DNA from: an uncultured Anaerolineae bacterium
GTDB lineage: Bacteria > Chloroflexota > Anaerolineae > Anaerolineales > Villigracilaceae
Reading direction: 5' to 3'
Assembly: GCA_903854805.1 (NCBI GenBank)
Contig: CAINXK010000294.1
Coordinates: 1 to 32,492, forward strand
DNA: 32,492 nucleotides
Below, piece by piece: positions 24,453-32,492 of the stretch. Position 1 is the first letter of the stretch; every line of letters starts with the position of its first letter. A program made the translations under genes and the position numbers. Below the pieces are notes generated by a model, which saw only the letters and a program-made list of their open reading frames with translations, did not search any database and was not told where the DNA came from.

Positions 24453-26450
24453 CTATGTACCCATTAAGATGCCTTCAATTTGGGCGAATATTTGTTCATT
24501 GCTGAAACCAGTGCCATTGATGGCTCCTGCTGGGCAAGCAGCCACACAAGTGCCACATCCCTGACAAAGCGCCGGGTTGATGCGGGTGACAGCAAGATTT
24601 CCGATATATGTAATGGCATTGAAGGGGCAGATATTATTGCAAATACGGCATCCTGAACAGATTAATTCATTCACGCTAGCGCGAATAGGTTCGAGCTCAA
24701 CTTCTTTTTGGAGGATTTTATCCAATACTCGGGCGGCTGCAGCAGCTCCTTGGGAAACGGAAGCCGGAATATCTTTTGGCCCTGTGGCGCAACCAGCAAT
24801 AAAAATACCTTCTGTCATTGTTGAGATTGGATCAAGTTTGGGATGACGTTCCATGAACCAGCCATCCGTTGAGCATGATATTCCGAATAACTTGCCGGTT
24901 TCCTTTGCGTCATATCGCGGCTCCATGCCATTTGATAAAATCACCATATCTACTGGGATGCGGCGTTGCTTGCCGATGAGTGTGTCTTCCACCTGTATGA
25001 TAAGTTTCCCTTTTTCATGGGGAGCGCGGGCAGCATCGGTTATTTCTGCAACTTTTCCCCGTACAAATAGGGTGCCTTCTTCCATGACCCGTTGGTAAAA
25101 TTCATCGTAGGATTTTGCTGCTGTTCTCATATCAATATAAAATTCATAGACATCCGCACCGGTACGTTCTTTTACGAGGTGGGCAAACTTGAGACTTTGC
25201 ATACAGCAGATAGTCGAACAGTAGTTGTTATAATTTTTATCACGCGAACCAACGCAGTGAATAATTCCAACTGTTTGGGGAGGTGTTTTGCCATCCCTGA
25301 GCGTAATTTCTCCAGAGGTTGGACCTGATGCATTTGAAAGACGTTCGAATTCCAGGCTGGTGAAAACATTACGCAATCTGCCGTAGCCATAATTACTTAT
25401 GCGACCAGCATCAAACAGGTCATAGCCGGTGGCTAAAATAATATTACCAACTTCTATGGTAATAAATTCATCCTGTTGGTCAAAATTTATCGAGTTTGTC
25501 GGGCAGAATTTTTCGCAGGCTTTGCATGTGCCTTTTTGAAAATAAGTGCAGTTAGCTCGATCTATCACTGGATATTTTGGTACGGCCTGGGCGAAGGATG
25601 TGTATACAGCTTTTCGATACCCTAGCCCCGCTTCATAGACATCATCTATTACTTTTTTGGGACACTTTTCCCAGCATATTCCACAACCTGTGCAATCCTT
25701 TTCATTAATGTAGCGTGCTTTTTTCCTGATAGTGACATTAAAGCATCCTACAAAGCCCGCAACACCAGTAACTTCACTCCAGGTTAGCAAAGTAATATTT
25801 GGATGTGTCCCAGCTTCCACCATGCGAGGTGTAAGGATACAAGCTGAGCAGTCCAGCGTGGGAAACGTCTTATCGAATTGAGCCATATGCCCACCGATGG
25901 AAGGTTCGCGTTCCACGAGGTAAACATGAAAGCCAGCATTGGCGATTTCGAGGGCGGCTTGAATACCGGCAATCCCACCTCCTACAACCATTGTATTGGG
26001 GTTTATTGGAACTTTTAGTTTTTCTAGTGCTTCATTGTATGCGATCCGTTTCACTGTGCCGGCAATGAGGGCTTTGGCTTTTTCGGTAGCAATAATTTTA
26101 TCTGTATGTACCCAGGATACTTGTTCTCGAATGGATACCAATTCGGTTAGATATGGATTTAAACCTGATCGTTCTGCCGCGGTGCGAAAAGTCTTTTCGT
26201 GCAAGTGAGGTGAGCAAGCTGCAACAACCACACGGTCAAGGCCGAGTGCAGCGATATCTTTTTCAATCAATTCCTGCCCGAGGCTTGAGCACATGAATTT
26301 ATAATCACGTGAAATAACGACCCCCTCTGCGCCGAGTCGTTCCTGTGCCCACTCCTTTACTTTTTCTACATCTACCATTGAAGAAATGTTCGTGCCACAA
26401 TGGCACACGTAAACGCCTATTTTGGGTTTGGGTGGAGTGTTGTCAGTCAT
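24453..26450 (-). CDS. hdrA: Heterodisulfide reductase-like FAD subunit HdrA
   Basis: A 665-residue flavoprotein, normal length for HdrA. An N-terminal domain has CHCGTN (residues 16-21), CSSLGQE and ACSPHLHEKTF. The FAD domain starts with VVGGGIAGIQAA (155-166), followed by REPSIGGHMAQ and DCSACILTP (200-208), whose cysteines serve the unusual HdrA cluster. An inserted ferredoxin domain has Cys253/256/259/263 and Cys301/309/312/316. A C-terminal ferredoxin domain has Cys598/601/604/608 and Cys629/632/635/639. In methanogens HdrA is the bifurcating flavin subunit, sending electrons to ferredoxin and to HdrB. All expected cluster positions are present, so it should be functional. Confidence 0.95.
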   Translation of the reverse strand: MTDNTPPKPKIGVYVCHCGTNISSMVDVEKVKEWAQERLGAEGVVISRDYKFMCSSLGQELIEKDIAALGLDRVVVAACSPHLHEKTFRTAAERSGLNPYLTELVSIREQVSWVHTDKIIATEKAKALIAGTVKRIAYNEALEKLKVPINPNTMVVGGGIAGIQAALEIANAGFHVYLVEREPSIGGHMAQFDKTFPTLDCSACILTPRMVEAGTHPNITLLTWSEVTGVAGFVGCFNVTIRKKARYINEKDCTGCGICWEKCPKKVIDDVYEAGLGYRKAVYTSFAQAVPKYPVIDRANCTYFQKGTCKACEKFCPTNSINFDQQDEFITIEVGNIILATGYDLFDAGRISNYGYGRLRNVFTSLEFERLSNASGPTSGEITLRDGKTPPQTVGIIHCVGSRDKNYNNYCSTICCMQSLKFAHLVKERTGADVYEFYIDMRTAAKSYDEFYQRVMEEGTLFVRGKVAEITDAARAPHEKGKLIIQVEDTLIGKQRRIPVDMVILSNGMEPRYDAKETGKLFGISCSTDGWFMERHPKLDPISTMTEGIFIAGCATGPKDIPASVSQGAAAAARVLDKILQKEVELEPIRASVNELICSGCRICNNICPFNAITYIGNLAVTRINPALCQGCGTCVAACPAGAINGTGFSNEQIFAQIEGILMGT

Positions 26451-26459
26451 GTTACTCTC

Positions 26460-27452
26460 CTATTCGCTGGCTTCCTGACCGCTAGCATATTTTTTATGCT
26501 TACGAATGGGCATCGGTAGACCGTTTTGTTTCGGACTAGCTTTTACAGTTGGGATGGGAGTTTCAATCCCGATCTTGGCCAAAGCGTCACGGGCATTGGT
26601 TAATTCCATCCCAAATCCGGCTTCTTGAGGACTTTTTCCGAATGCGAGGGCCATCAATTGAGTGAAGAAAACAATTGGCATGTGGTAATTAGTACCAAAA
26701 TAGCGGTTGGTTTCACTCTGGTAGGCATCCAAATTCATTTGACACATTGGACAGACTGTTACCATAATGTGCGCATTGTTTTCTTCTGCAGATGAAATCA
26801 ATCGGCGAATAAGCTCATACGCAGTTTCTGGGCCGATCTGAGTCATATGCCCACCACAACAGTTAGTCTTGAGAGGAAAATCGATCACGTCTGCGCCGAG
26901 GACTTTTAATACATCGTCTAACTCTGTAGGCTGTTCATAGTCAGACCAGCGATGTTGATAGTCTGGACGGGGTACCATGCAGCCCAAATACGGCGCAATA
27001 CGCAAACCAGTTAATGGGTTTGTTACTTTACTTTTTATGAAATCCAATCCGATATCGTTGATGATGACATCCAACAAGTGGCGAATTTGGATTGAGCCTG
27101 GATCGTAATGTAGCCCGCCTGCTGCCAGTGCTTCATTCACTTTTAGCCCAAGAGATGGTCGTTCTGACATGTAGTAATCTGCTTTCTCCAAATTCAGGTA
27201 GCATGCTGAGCATGGAGCAAGTAAAGTCTTGGAGCTATCGCTCTGGTTTGCAGCCAACGCCAGATTACGAGCAATCAAAGAATAGGCTGGGATCAGGTTC
27301 ATACTTACATACTCGGTAGCACCACAGCAATTCCAATCATCAATTTCCTTTAAGCTCATTCCGAGCACGTCTTTGATGGCTTTAAGAGAATCGTAATATG
27401 CTTTGGCGCTGCCTTCCATCGAACATCCCGGGTAAAATATGTACGTATTCAT
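26460..27452 (-). CDS. hdrB: Heterodisulfide reductase-like subunit HdrB
   Basis: A 330-residue subunit with two complete CCG domains, which hold the pair of non-cubane [4Fe-4S] clusters of HdrB. The first is Cys10-x31-Cys42Cys43-x37-Cys81-x2-Cys84; the second is Cys158-x39-Cys198Cys199-x34-Cys234-x2-Cys237. In methanogens these clusters reduce CoM-S-S-CoB. A bacterium would lack that substrate, so the acceptor is unknown. A C-terminal tail of ~40 residues rich in Pro/Lys follows. The ATG overlaps the hdrC stop (27449-27452). Confidence 0.95.
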   Translation of the reverse strand: MNTYIFYPGCSMEGSAKAYYDSLKAIKDVLGMSLKEIDDWNCCGATEYVSMNLIPAYSLIARNLALAANQSDSSKTLLAPCSACYLNLEKADYYMSERPSLGLKVNEALAAGGLHYDPGSIQIRHLLDVIINDIGLDFIKSKVTNPLTGLRIAPYLGCMVPRPDYQHRWSDYEQPTELDDVLKVLGADVIDFPLKTNCCGGHMTQIGPETAYELIRRLISSAEENNAHIMVTVCPMCQMNLDAYQSETNRYFGTNYHMPIVFFTQLMALAFGKSPQEAGFGMELTNARDALAKIGIETPIPTVKASPKQNGLPMPIRKHKKYASGQEASE

Positions 27453-28048
27453 GATTTCAGCTCCAGGGACTTTGCTTTATTGAGTATGGATTTGAGTTGA
27501 TCCATATTTTTAATTCGTTTTGGAATTACCTTCATACGATCTGATGTAAGCATTCCTAGCCCCATAGTAGCCATTCCGGGTAAGCGCAGTGGATAATGTT
27601 TTAAGTAATGGCGAGTTGCTAGCCCAAATTCAAAGCTCCGGCCGTAATTTTCTATAAACCCCACGAAAGATTGAGAAAAATCTGGTGCATTTGAGTCTAT
27701 GTAGAGCTTGGCTGTAATTGCCATTCCTTTCAGAGTGTACATGACGTCTGGTATGTGGACTTTTTGCGGGCAACGAACTACACAGTGATAACAGGAGACA
27801 CAAATCCAAGGGGTGTTGCTGTGAAGGACCTCGTCGCGCATTCCTGCTCGCAACATCGCGAACAACATGCGCGGTGTGTGATCCATATCTGCTGCGGAAG
27901 GGCAAGAACCTCCGCAGGAACCGCACTGAATACACATTTCTAGGCGTGAAACCCCCGCGGTCGCAATGCTTACTTCATTAAGAAGAGTCAGATCTTCTTG
28001 TTTGCGTAACCCAGCCCCTTGTTGGTCGGTATTTATTTTTGTTGCCAT
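27449..28048 (-). CDS. hdrC: Heterodisulfide reductase-like subunit HdrC
   Basis: A 199-residue iron-sulfur protein with two ferredoxin-type [4Fe-4S] motifs: Cys39/42/45/49 (CIQCGSCGGSC) and Cys83/86/89/93 (CVSCYHCVVRC). It passes electrons from HdrA to HdrB. GGAGG lies 5 bases before the ATG. It is the first gene of the operon, downstream of a good promoter. The gene order C-B-A then mvhD-G-A is the order of a unit that has been kept together, and differs from many methanogens in which the Hdr and Mvh parts are separate. Confidence 0.94.
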   Translation of the reverse strand: MATKINTDQQGAGLRKQEDLTLLNEVSIATAGVSRLEMCIQCGSCGGSCPSAADMDHTPRMLFAMLRAGMRDEVLHSNTPWICVSCYHCVVRCPQKVHIPDVMYTLKGMAITAKLYIDSNAPDFSQSFVGFIENYGRSFEFGLATRHYLKHYPLRLPGMATMGLGMLTSDRMKVIPKRIKNMDQLKSILNKAKSLELKS

Positions 28049-28413
28049 AGCCCCTCCTTTGTAAGGAGCAACTCTGGGAAATTGACCGGTTTGTCCGGAA
28101 ACTGTTGGTTTATATTTGAAAAATTTAGCGAATAAACGGCCGATAATAAAACCGAGCTGAATAACTTATTATATTTATTATAGGTTTTTGTGATAAAAAT
28201 TACAATCAATAGTTTGGGTTTAATAAAAAATTGATAGGTGGAAAGCGTGGGCAATTCCTGAAAATTGGTCGATTAGTCATGTAGATTTGTAATACTCGGT
28301 GTAGTTTTTTGGATAAAATGATTTTAAACTGGCTATTTCACACTAATTAGAGTAAAATAGAACTCTTGTTCGTCTCGATTCTCTTTTCCTTTTTTAAACC
28401 ACCCCCCTAATTT
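28049..28413. other. Divergent intergenic region between hdrC and uvrB
   Basis: 365 bases, AT-rich, without a supported gene. It holds the hdr promoter and, by position, that of uvrB. A TAAAAT (28353-28358) is a candidate -10 for uvrB, but its -35 is not clear. I see no repeat or RNA gene. Confidence 0.5.
28177..28205 (-). promoter_or_regulatory. Candidate promoter of the hdr-mvh operon
   Basis: On the minus strand, TTGTAA (28200-28205), a 17-base spacer and a perfect TATAAT (28177-28182). A start near 28170 gives a leader of about 120 nt before hdrC. A second TATAAT (28168-28173) lies close by. Confidence 0.6.
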
Positions 28414-30468
28414 ATGGAATTTAAACTTCAAGCCCCTTTTATTCCGACCGGTGACCAGCCAGAAGCGATCCGTCAGCTCGTTGATGGCGTGAATCGTGGT
28501 ATGAAACATCAAGTGCTGTTGGGTGCCACTGCTACTGGTAAAACATTTACGATTGCATCTATTATTCAACAATTACAGAAGCCGGCACTTATTATGGCTC
28601 ATAATAAGACGCTTGCGGCACAGCTGTATTCGGAATTTCGGGAATTCTTTCCAGAAAATGCGGTTGAATACTTTGTTTCGTATTACGACTATTATCAGCC
28701 AGAAGCCTATGTGCCTCGAAACGATCTTTATATTGAAAAAGAAACCCAAATTAACGAAGAGATTGAACGTCTTCGACTGGCAGCGACAACTTCACTAATA
28801 TCTCGCAAAGATGTCATTATTGTTGCATCTGTATCCTGCATCTATGGGCTGGGTAATCCTGAAGAATTTGGAAAGGGAACAGTAACTCTCCGAAAAGGTG
28901 AAATTTATCGTCGAAATGCGCTTATCCGTCAATTAGTAGAAAGTCAGTACCAACGGAACGATATGGAGCTTCGCTCTGGTTTGTTTCGAGTGCGAGGTGA
29001 CACCCTGGAAATTATCCCAGCTTACCAGGATAATCGCGGTTATAAAGTAGGCTTTTTTGGGGACGAAGTAGAACGTATTATGGAGTTTAATCCGTTAACC
29101 GGCGAGATATATTCTGAACCTGATGAGATATCCATTTATCCGGCTAAGCATTACCTGGCGCCAGGGGATTTATTAAAAGAAGCAATTGTCGATATAGAAT
29201 CCGAGTTGGCTGATCGGGTAAAACTATTTAATGAGCAGGGGAAACTTTTGGAGGCTCAGAGGATCGAGCAGCGTGCTCGGTATGATCTGGAGATGCTCAA
29301 AGAGGTAGGTTATTGTTCTGGTATCGAAAATTATTCGCGGCATCTAGACAGGCGCGCCCAAGGAACCCCACCCTGGACTTTGATTGATTTTTTGCCATCA
29401 GATTATTTGCTTGTGATTGATGAAAGCCATATGACAGTACCTCAAATTAGAGGTATGTATAACGGAGATCGATCACGCAAAGAAACTCTTGTTGAATATG
29501 GTTTTCGCCTTCCGAGTGCTATGGACAATCGTCCTCTAAAATTTTCGGAGTTTGAGAATGTAATGGGCAATACTATCTATACTTCTGCAACTCCCGGACC
29601 TTATGAAATGGAACGCGCAGAACAAGTTGCCGAGCAAATTATTCGCCCAACTGGATTGGTTGACCCAATCGTGGATGTTCGACCAAGTCAGGGTCAGGTG
29701 GATGATTTAGTTGCGGAAATACGTCTCCGGGTAGAAAAAAAAGAACGAATTCTGGTTACAACTTTAACGAAACGCATGTCTGAAGATTTGGCGGATTATT
29801 TAAAAGAGCTTGGAATTAAAGTTCACTATCTTCACTCCGAAGTCGAAACCTTGGAGCGTATAGCCATTTTAAGAGACTTACGATTAGGGATCCATGATGT
29901 TATTGTTGGGATTAATCTTCTTCGAGAAGGGCTCGATTTGCCCGAAGTATCATTGGTAGCAATTCTCGATGCGGACAAAGAAGGGTTTTTGAGGTCTGGT
30001 ACTGCACTTATCCAGACAATTGGCCGGGCTGCGCGACATTCAAACGGTAAGGTAATTATGTACGCGGATCGGATGACCGATTCGATGAAATTCGCACTCG
30101 ACGAAACAAATCGCCGCCGGGCAAAGCAAACAAAATATAATTTAGACCATGGGATTGTGCCAGTTAGTATTCACAAGGCAATTCGCGATATTACTGATTC
30201 TCTCTCGGTGGAAGGGCGTGAACGAGCAATGGCTGTTGGAGAGGAAAAAGGTACGTACCGTTCTGGAAAGAAGGCGGATGCTGCCAACCGAAAAGAACTC
30301 GAAGCAGTGGTCTTAGAGCTGGAAAAACAAATGAAAGAGGCTGCAAAGAATCTACAATTTGAAAAAGCAGCTGCAATCCGAGATGAAATGTATGAATTGA
30401 AATCTATTCTCATGGACGACGAGAGGTTGTCACCCCGGGAGCGAATTAAATTATTGACTGGAGAGTAG
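28414..30468 (+). CDS. uvrB: UvrABC excision repair subunit B
   Basis: A 684-residue UvrB, which verifies DNA damage and loads UvrC. Near the start is the Walker A GATATGKT (37-44), with the beta-hairpin [15 protein letters not shown] (~86-100), the DEAD-like VIDESH, motif [13 protein letters not shown] and QTIGRAARH, and a C-terminal UVR coiled coil ([18 protein letters not shown]). All parts are present and the length is normal. The ATG at 28414 has a pyrimidine-rich sequence rather than a Shine-Dalgarno, so translation may use another mode. It is divergent from the hdr operon and convergent with the membrane-protein gene; I see no terminator in the 36-base gap. Confidence 0.97.
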   Translation: MEFKLQAPFIPTGDQPEAIRQLVDGVNRGMKHQVLLGATATGKTFTIASIIQQLQKPALIMAHNKTLAAQLYSEFREFFPENAVEYFVSYYDYYQPEAYVPRNDLYIEKETQINEEIERLRLAATTSLISRKDVIIVASVSCIYGLGNPEEFGKGTVTLRKGEIYRRNALIRQLVESQYQRNDMELRSGLFRVRGDTLEIIPAYQDNRGYKVGFFGDEVERIMEFNPLTGEIYSEPDEISIYPAKHYLAPGDLLKEAIVDIESELADRVKLFNEQGKLLEAQRIEQRARYDLEMLKEVGYCSGIENYSRHLDRRAQGTPPWTLIDFLPSDYLLVIDESHMTVPQIRGMYNGDRSRKETLVEYGFRLPSAMDNRPLKFSEFENVMGNTIYTSATPGPYEMERAEQVAEQIIRPTGLVDPIVDVRPSQGQVDDLVAEIRLRVEKKERILVTTLTKRMSEDLADYLKELGIKVHYLHSEVETLERIAILRDLRLGIHDVIVGINLLREGLDLPEVSLVAILDADKEGFLRSGTALIQTIGRAARHSNGKVIMYADRMTDSMKFALDETNRRRAKQTKYNLDHGIVPVSIHKAIRDITDSLSVEGRERAMAVGEEKGTYRSGKKADAANRKELEAVVLELEKQMKEAAKNLQFEKAAAIRDEMYELKSILMDDERLSPRERIKLLTGE

Positions 30469-30504
30469 GCAGTCTAAGCGGTTTAGTGGCATGAAGCAAA
30501 ATTC

Positions 30505-31080
30505 TCAGGCCTGGTGTGGGTGGTGACGTTCTTTGAACGCATCAATTTGTGGCGCAATCAGACCGGCAACAAATAGCATAATTGCCCCGATGAAGGTTAT
30601 CCAGAATCCTACTCCAGGATAGGCCCGAAATTTTACCCAGAATCCCCACCATGCGGAAAGCGCCATAAGACTTAATAAGCCACTTAGCAACATGAGATTT
30701 CGATCGTGGTTGCGCGCATATGGTTGAATAAATAACCTAAAAATGGCATAACCGGATAGAAAAAGGGGAATAATTAACAGTATATTCGCCCACAAATATT
30801 TCCCTGTTAGTAGCATCGAAAGCGAACTCTTTCCACATAAAACACCGGTTGTACTGAAAAAGGATTCGAATTTTGTTAAAAAGACTGGCCTTACGGCGTT
30901 CGCTGTTTGATTAGTGTCGGGAGCACACCCCATTTCCTCCGCCTGTAGTTGGCCGACTTCAGTAACTTGCCCGTTTCCAAACTCTAGAACTGTCAAACCT
31001 CTTCCCGCGGGTAAGAATAATCCAACAAGCATTAGTAAGGTGGATGCAATTACCAGGTAAACAGAAAAGGGTCTTACCAT
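30505..31080 (-). CDS. Membrane protein of unknown function
   Basis: A 191-residue protein with four hydrophobic segments (~7-25, 95-117, 128-148, 158-177). A large loop (~26-94) outside the first helix holds two Cys (52 and 82) and may form a disulfide at the cell surface. GGAGG precedes ATG 31080; the 4-residue-longer start at 31092 includes the ribosome site and is rejected. The C terminus ends HHPHQA. I do not recognise the family. Confidence 0.7.
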   Translation of the reverse strand: MVRPFSVYLVIASTLLMLVGLFLPAGRGLTVLEFGNGQVTEVGQLQAEEMGCAPDTNQTANAVRPVFLTKFESFFSTTGVLCGKSSLSMLLTGKYLWANILLIIPLFLSGYAIFRLFIQPYARNHDRNLMLLSGLLSLMALSAWWGFWVKFRAYPGVGFWITFIGAIMLFVAGLIAPQIDAFKERHHPHQA

Positions 31081-31562
31081 TTTAACCTCCATGAATTAAC
31101 ATAGAAATCAATCTTTGTAAAACTAGTCGCTCCGGTAGGAGACGAATGATTATTCGATAATAATAATAGAAAAATAATCCCGTAAATTGATTATACAACT
31201 TAGAGAATATTTTCACAATTAGTGTCTTTTTATTATTGCCCCGGGTTACTTGGTGGTTACCATCCCTGACGTCTTTTGCAATAGGTGGATACCCCGTGTC
31301 AGTTTTGGAATATTTATCGGGAAATCCTATGAAACTTCAAAAATTACCCTTTTTTGTAATGGCGCGAGGATGTTTTGTTCGAATTATCGCCGAATTCGCA
31401 GATTCGAAAATCAATGTTTGGGCGAAAATTATACTTGGGCGTTTCGTTGTTGAATTGTGATGCTAACGCGTGCAGACATGATGGCTGAAACGAAATCAGC
31501 CTACAATACCGATGTACTAAATCTGGTAATGCAGGCTGATGATTGTCTTGGTGGATCGTAGT
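31081..31562. other. Gene-poor region between the membrane protein and the stress protein
   Basis: About 480 bases without a gene I can defend. Two overlapping frames (31236-31460 and 31250-31453) lack ribosome sites and family features. The only structure is a small hairpin GGCTGA (31483-31488) / TCAGCC (31496-31501). It could be a promoter region or the remnant of a lost gene. Confidence 0.4.
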
Positions 31563-32465
31563 TTACTGTTTTAAAGGGATTAGCAGCAATGGTATGCGAG
31601 TTTTTTTTACAACATGTGGCGCAACTGAGCGTGCCCAAAATGCCCCTATGCCAGATTTTCGGTGGGTGCTGAGTAGGATCAAATCTGCACCAACGCGGGC
31701 TGCTGTTGAAACAATAACTTCTGCAGGGTCACCTCTTCCAATTTCGGCATTGACATGATAACCCGCATCTAAAAATTCATCCAAGTGGGTTTGCAGATGT
31801 TCTTTCGCAGTTTCCTCAAGGATTTCGAGGAAAGCGTTCGTAGTACTGGGTAGCATGCTACTTACAGCAGCGTCCTTCCCGGTCAGGGTATTGAGGGTTG
31901 GGATCACAGTTATTAGATAGAGTTCAGCATTATACGCTTTGGCTAAACCCAATGCATAACGCAAGCTTTCATCATGTATAGATTCGCTGTCTAACGGAAC
32001 GAATATTCGACGCAATAAAAAAGGTGGTTGAGGTCCCGCTTCTGGCTTAATTAATAGGAGCGGAGTTTCCCCCCCTGCAAGTACTTGTTGGGCAATATTG
32101 CCGAACACAAGATCTCGGATACCGCTTTGTCCATGTGCGCACATTACAATTAAGTCTGGACTAAATTCTTCGGAAGCATGTTGGATTATGCTGCCTGCAA
32201 CATCCTTTACTTCAGCTGTGTGCACATGGGTATTTATTTGCAGACCATTTGCGGAATCTTTGGCAGCGATTTTCTTCAAATACTCAACAGCTTCATCGGC
32301 TTTGGATAAATGATGATCGCTATGAACTGCTTGCGGAGCATCTTTTTCGATTACATGCAAAAGAGTAACTGGCGCTCCGATAGTGCGCGCAAGAGATTGT
32401 GCCGGTTCGAAAGCAGCTTCGGCTAACTTGGAACCGTCCAAGGGGACAAGGATATTTTTAAACAT
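31563..32465 (-). CDS. Universal stress protein with two UspA domains
   Basis: A 300-residue tandem Usp protein. Domain 1 (1-~140) begins MFKNILVPLDGS and has the ATP-binding loop GQSGIRDLVFGN. Domain 2 (~150-300) begins IFVPLDS and has RKSGIGAFWARS, which lacks the second Gly of the G-x2-G-x9-G(S/T) pattern, so its nucleotide site may be changed. UspA proteins bind ATP or act in stress tolerance through unknown partners. AGG precedes the ATG. Its gene appears complete at both ends. The second domain ends with LLLIPL as in many single-domain Usp. Confidence 0.93.
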   Translation of the reverse strand: MFKNILVPLDGSKLAEAAFEPAQSLARTIGAPVTLLHVIEKDAPQAVHSDHHLSKADEAVEYLKKIAAKDSANGLQINTHVHTAEVKDVAGSIIQHASEEFSPDLIVMCAHGQSGIRDLVFGNIAQQVLAGGETPLLLIKPEAGPQPPFLLRRIFVPLDSESIHDESLRYALGLAKAYNAELYLITVIPTLNTLTGKDAAVSSMLPSTTNAFLEILEETAKEHLQTHLDEFLDAGYHVNAEIGRGDPAEVIVSTAARVGADLILLSTHRKSGIGAFWARSVAPHVVKKTRIPLLLIPLKQ

Positions 32466-32492
32466 TGTTACCTCGTGGTTACTAACTGAAAT

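Noticed and set aside
31236..31460. 74- and 67-codon overlapping frames
   Set aside because: Two frames over the same bases, no ribosome sites, no motif or signal, and unusual amino-acid composition. Not supported as genes.
1..32492. rRNA, tRNA, CRISPR array, insertion sequence or phage genes
   Set aside because: I looked for regularly spaced repeats, transposase or integrase motifs and cloverleaf-like sequences in all gaps and found none that hold up.

Overview
The window looks like a stretch of an anaerobic or facultatively anaerobic bacterial chromosome. I favour a member of the Chloroflexota (Anaerolineae type). The reasons are the moderate to low GC, the relatives I recall for several small proteins (the Cys-rich protein at 418-747, the DUF1540-like protein with an acidic tail, the VKOR and YbaK proteins), and a methanogen-type HdrABC-MvhADG cluster in an otherwise bacterial gene set. 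This placement is inference; no rRNA or tRNA gene is present to anchor it. I see no CRISPR array, insertion sequence, phage gene or attachment site.

Layout. 1-293 is the 3' end of efp with its terminator. 418-1928 is a translationally coupled pair: a small Cys-rich protein and a HAD-DinB fusion. 2042-3943 (minus) is acetyl-CoA synthetase with a long structured leader. 4254-9271 is a copper-response operon: a sigma70-like promoter, a G/C-tract CsoR-type operator, csoR, a copZ-like gene, copA, a lipoprotein, a DsbD/TauE-like membrane protein with a C-terminal cupredoxin, and a second small HMA protein. 9359-11394 holds rarD and an NAD-dependent epimerase-like gene. 16187-11491 (minus) is a co-directional block: ybaK-like deacylase, RelA/SpoT homologue, moeA, VKOR, and the acidic-tail Cys protein. 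16366-16703 is a compact promoter, small membrane protein and terminator unit. 17121-20340 is pdhABC (E1 alpha, E1 beta, E2) without E3. 20444-20851 is a DUF2721 membrane protein. 28048-20942 (minus) is hdrC-hdrB-hdrA-mvhD-mvhG-mvhA plus a hydrogenase maturation protease. 28414-30468 is uvrB. 31080-30505 (minus) is an unknown four-helix membrane protein, and 32465-31563 (minus) is a tandem universal stress protein.

How the genes work together. The hdr/mvh block encodes every subunit of a soluble H2-oxidising, electron-bifurcating complex: a NiFe hydrogenase (MvhAG), a [2Fe-2S] linker (MvhD), the FAD bifurcating subunit (HdrA), and a disulfide-reductase-like HdrBC with both CCG cluster motifs intact. 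In methanogens this complex couples H2 oxidation to ferredoxin and CoM-S-S-CoB reduction. The terminal acceptor here is unknown, and this is the most interesting open question in the window. PDH and Acs imply acetyl-CoA and acetate metabolism around it. The copper operon is a self-contained sensing, chaperone and export module with extra envelope-associated parts.

There is no dramatic new system. The best leads are the bacterial Hdr-Mvh complex of unknown acceptor, the copper operon's two unusual membrane/lipoprotein genes, the RelA/SpoT homologue that combines an intact hydrolase motif with the EFDD signature usually seen in monofunctional RelA, and the YbaK-like protein with Arg in place of the usual Lys.
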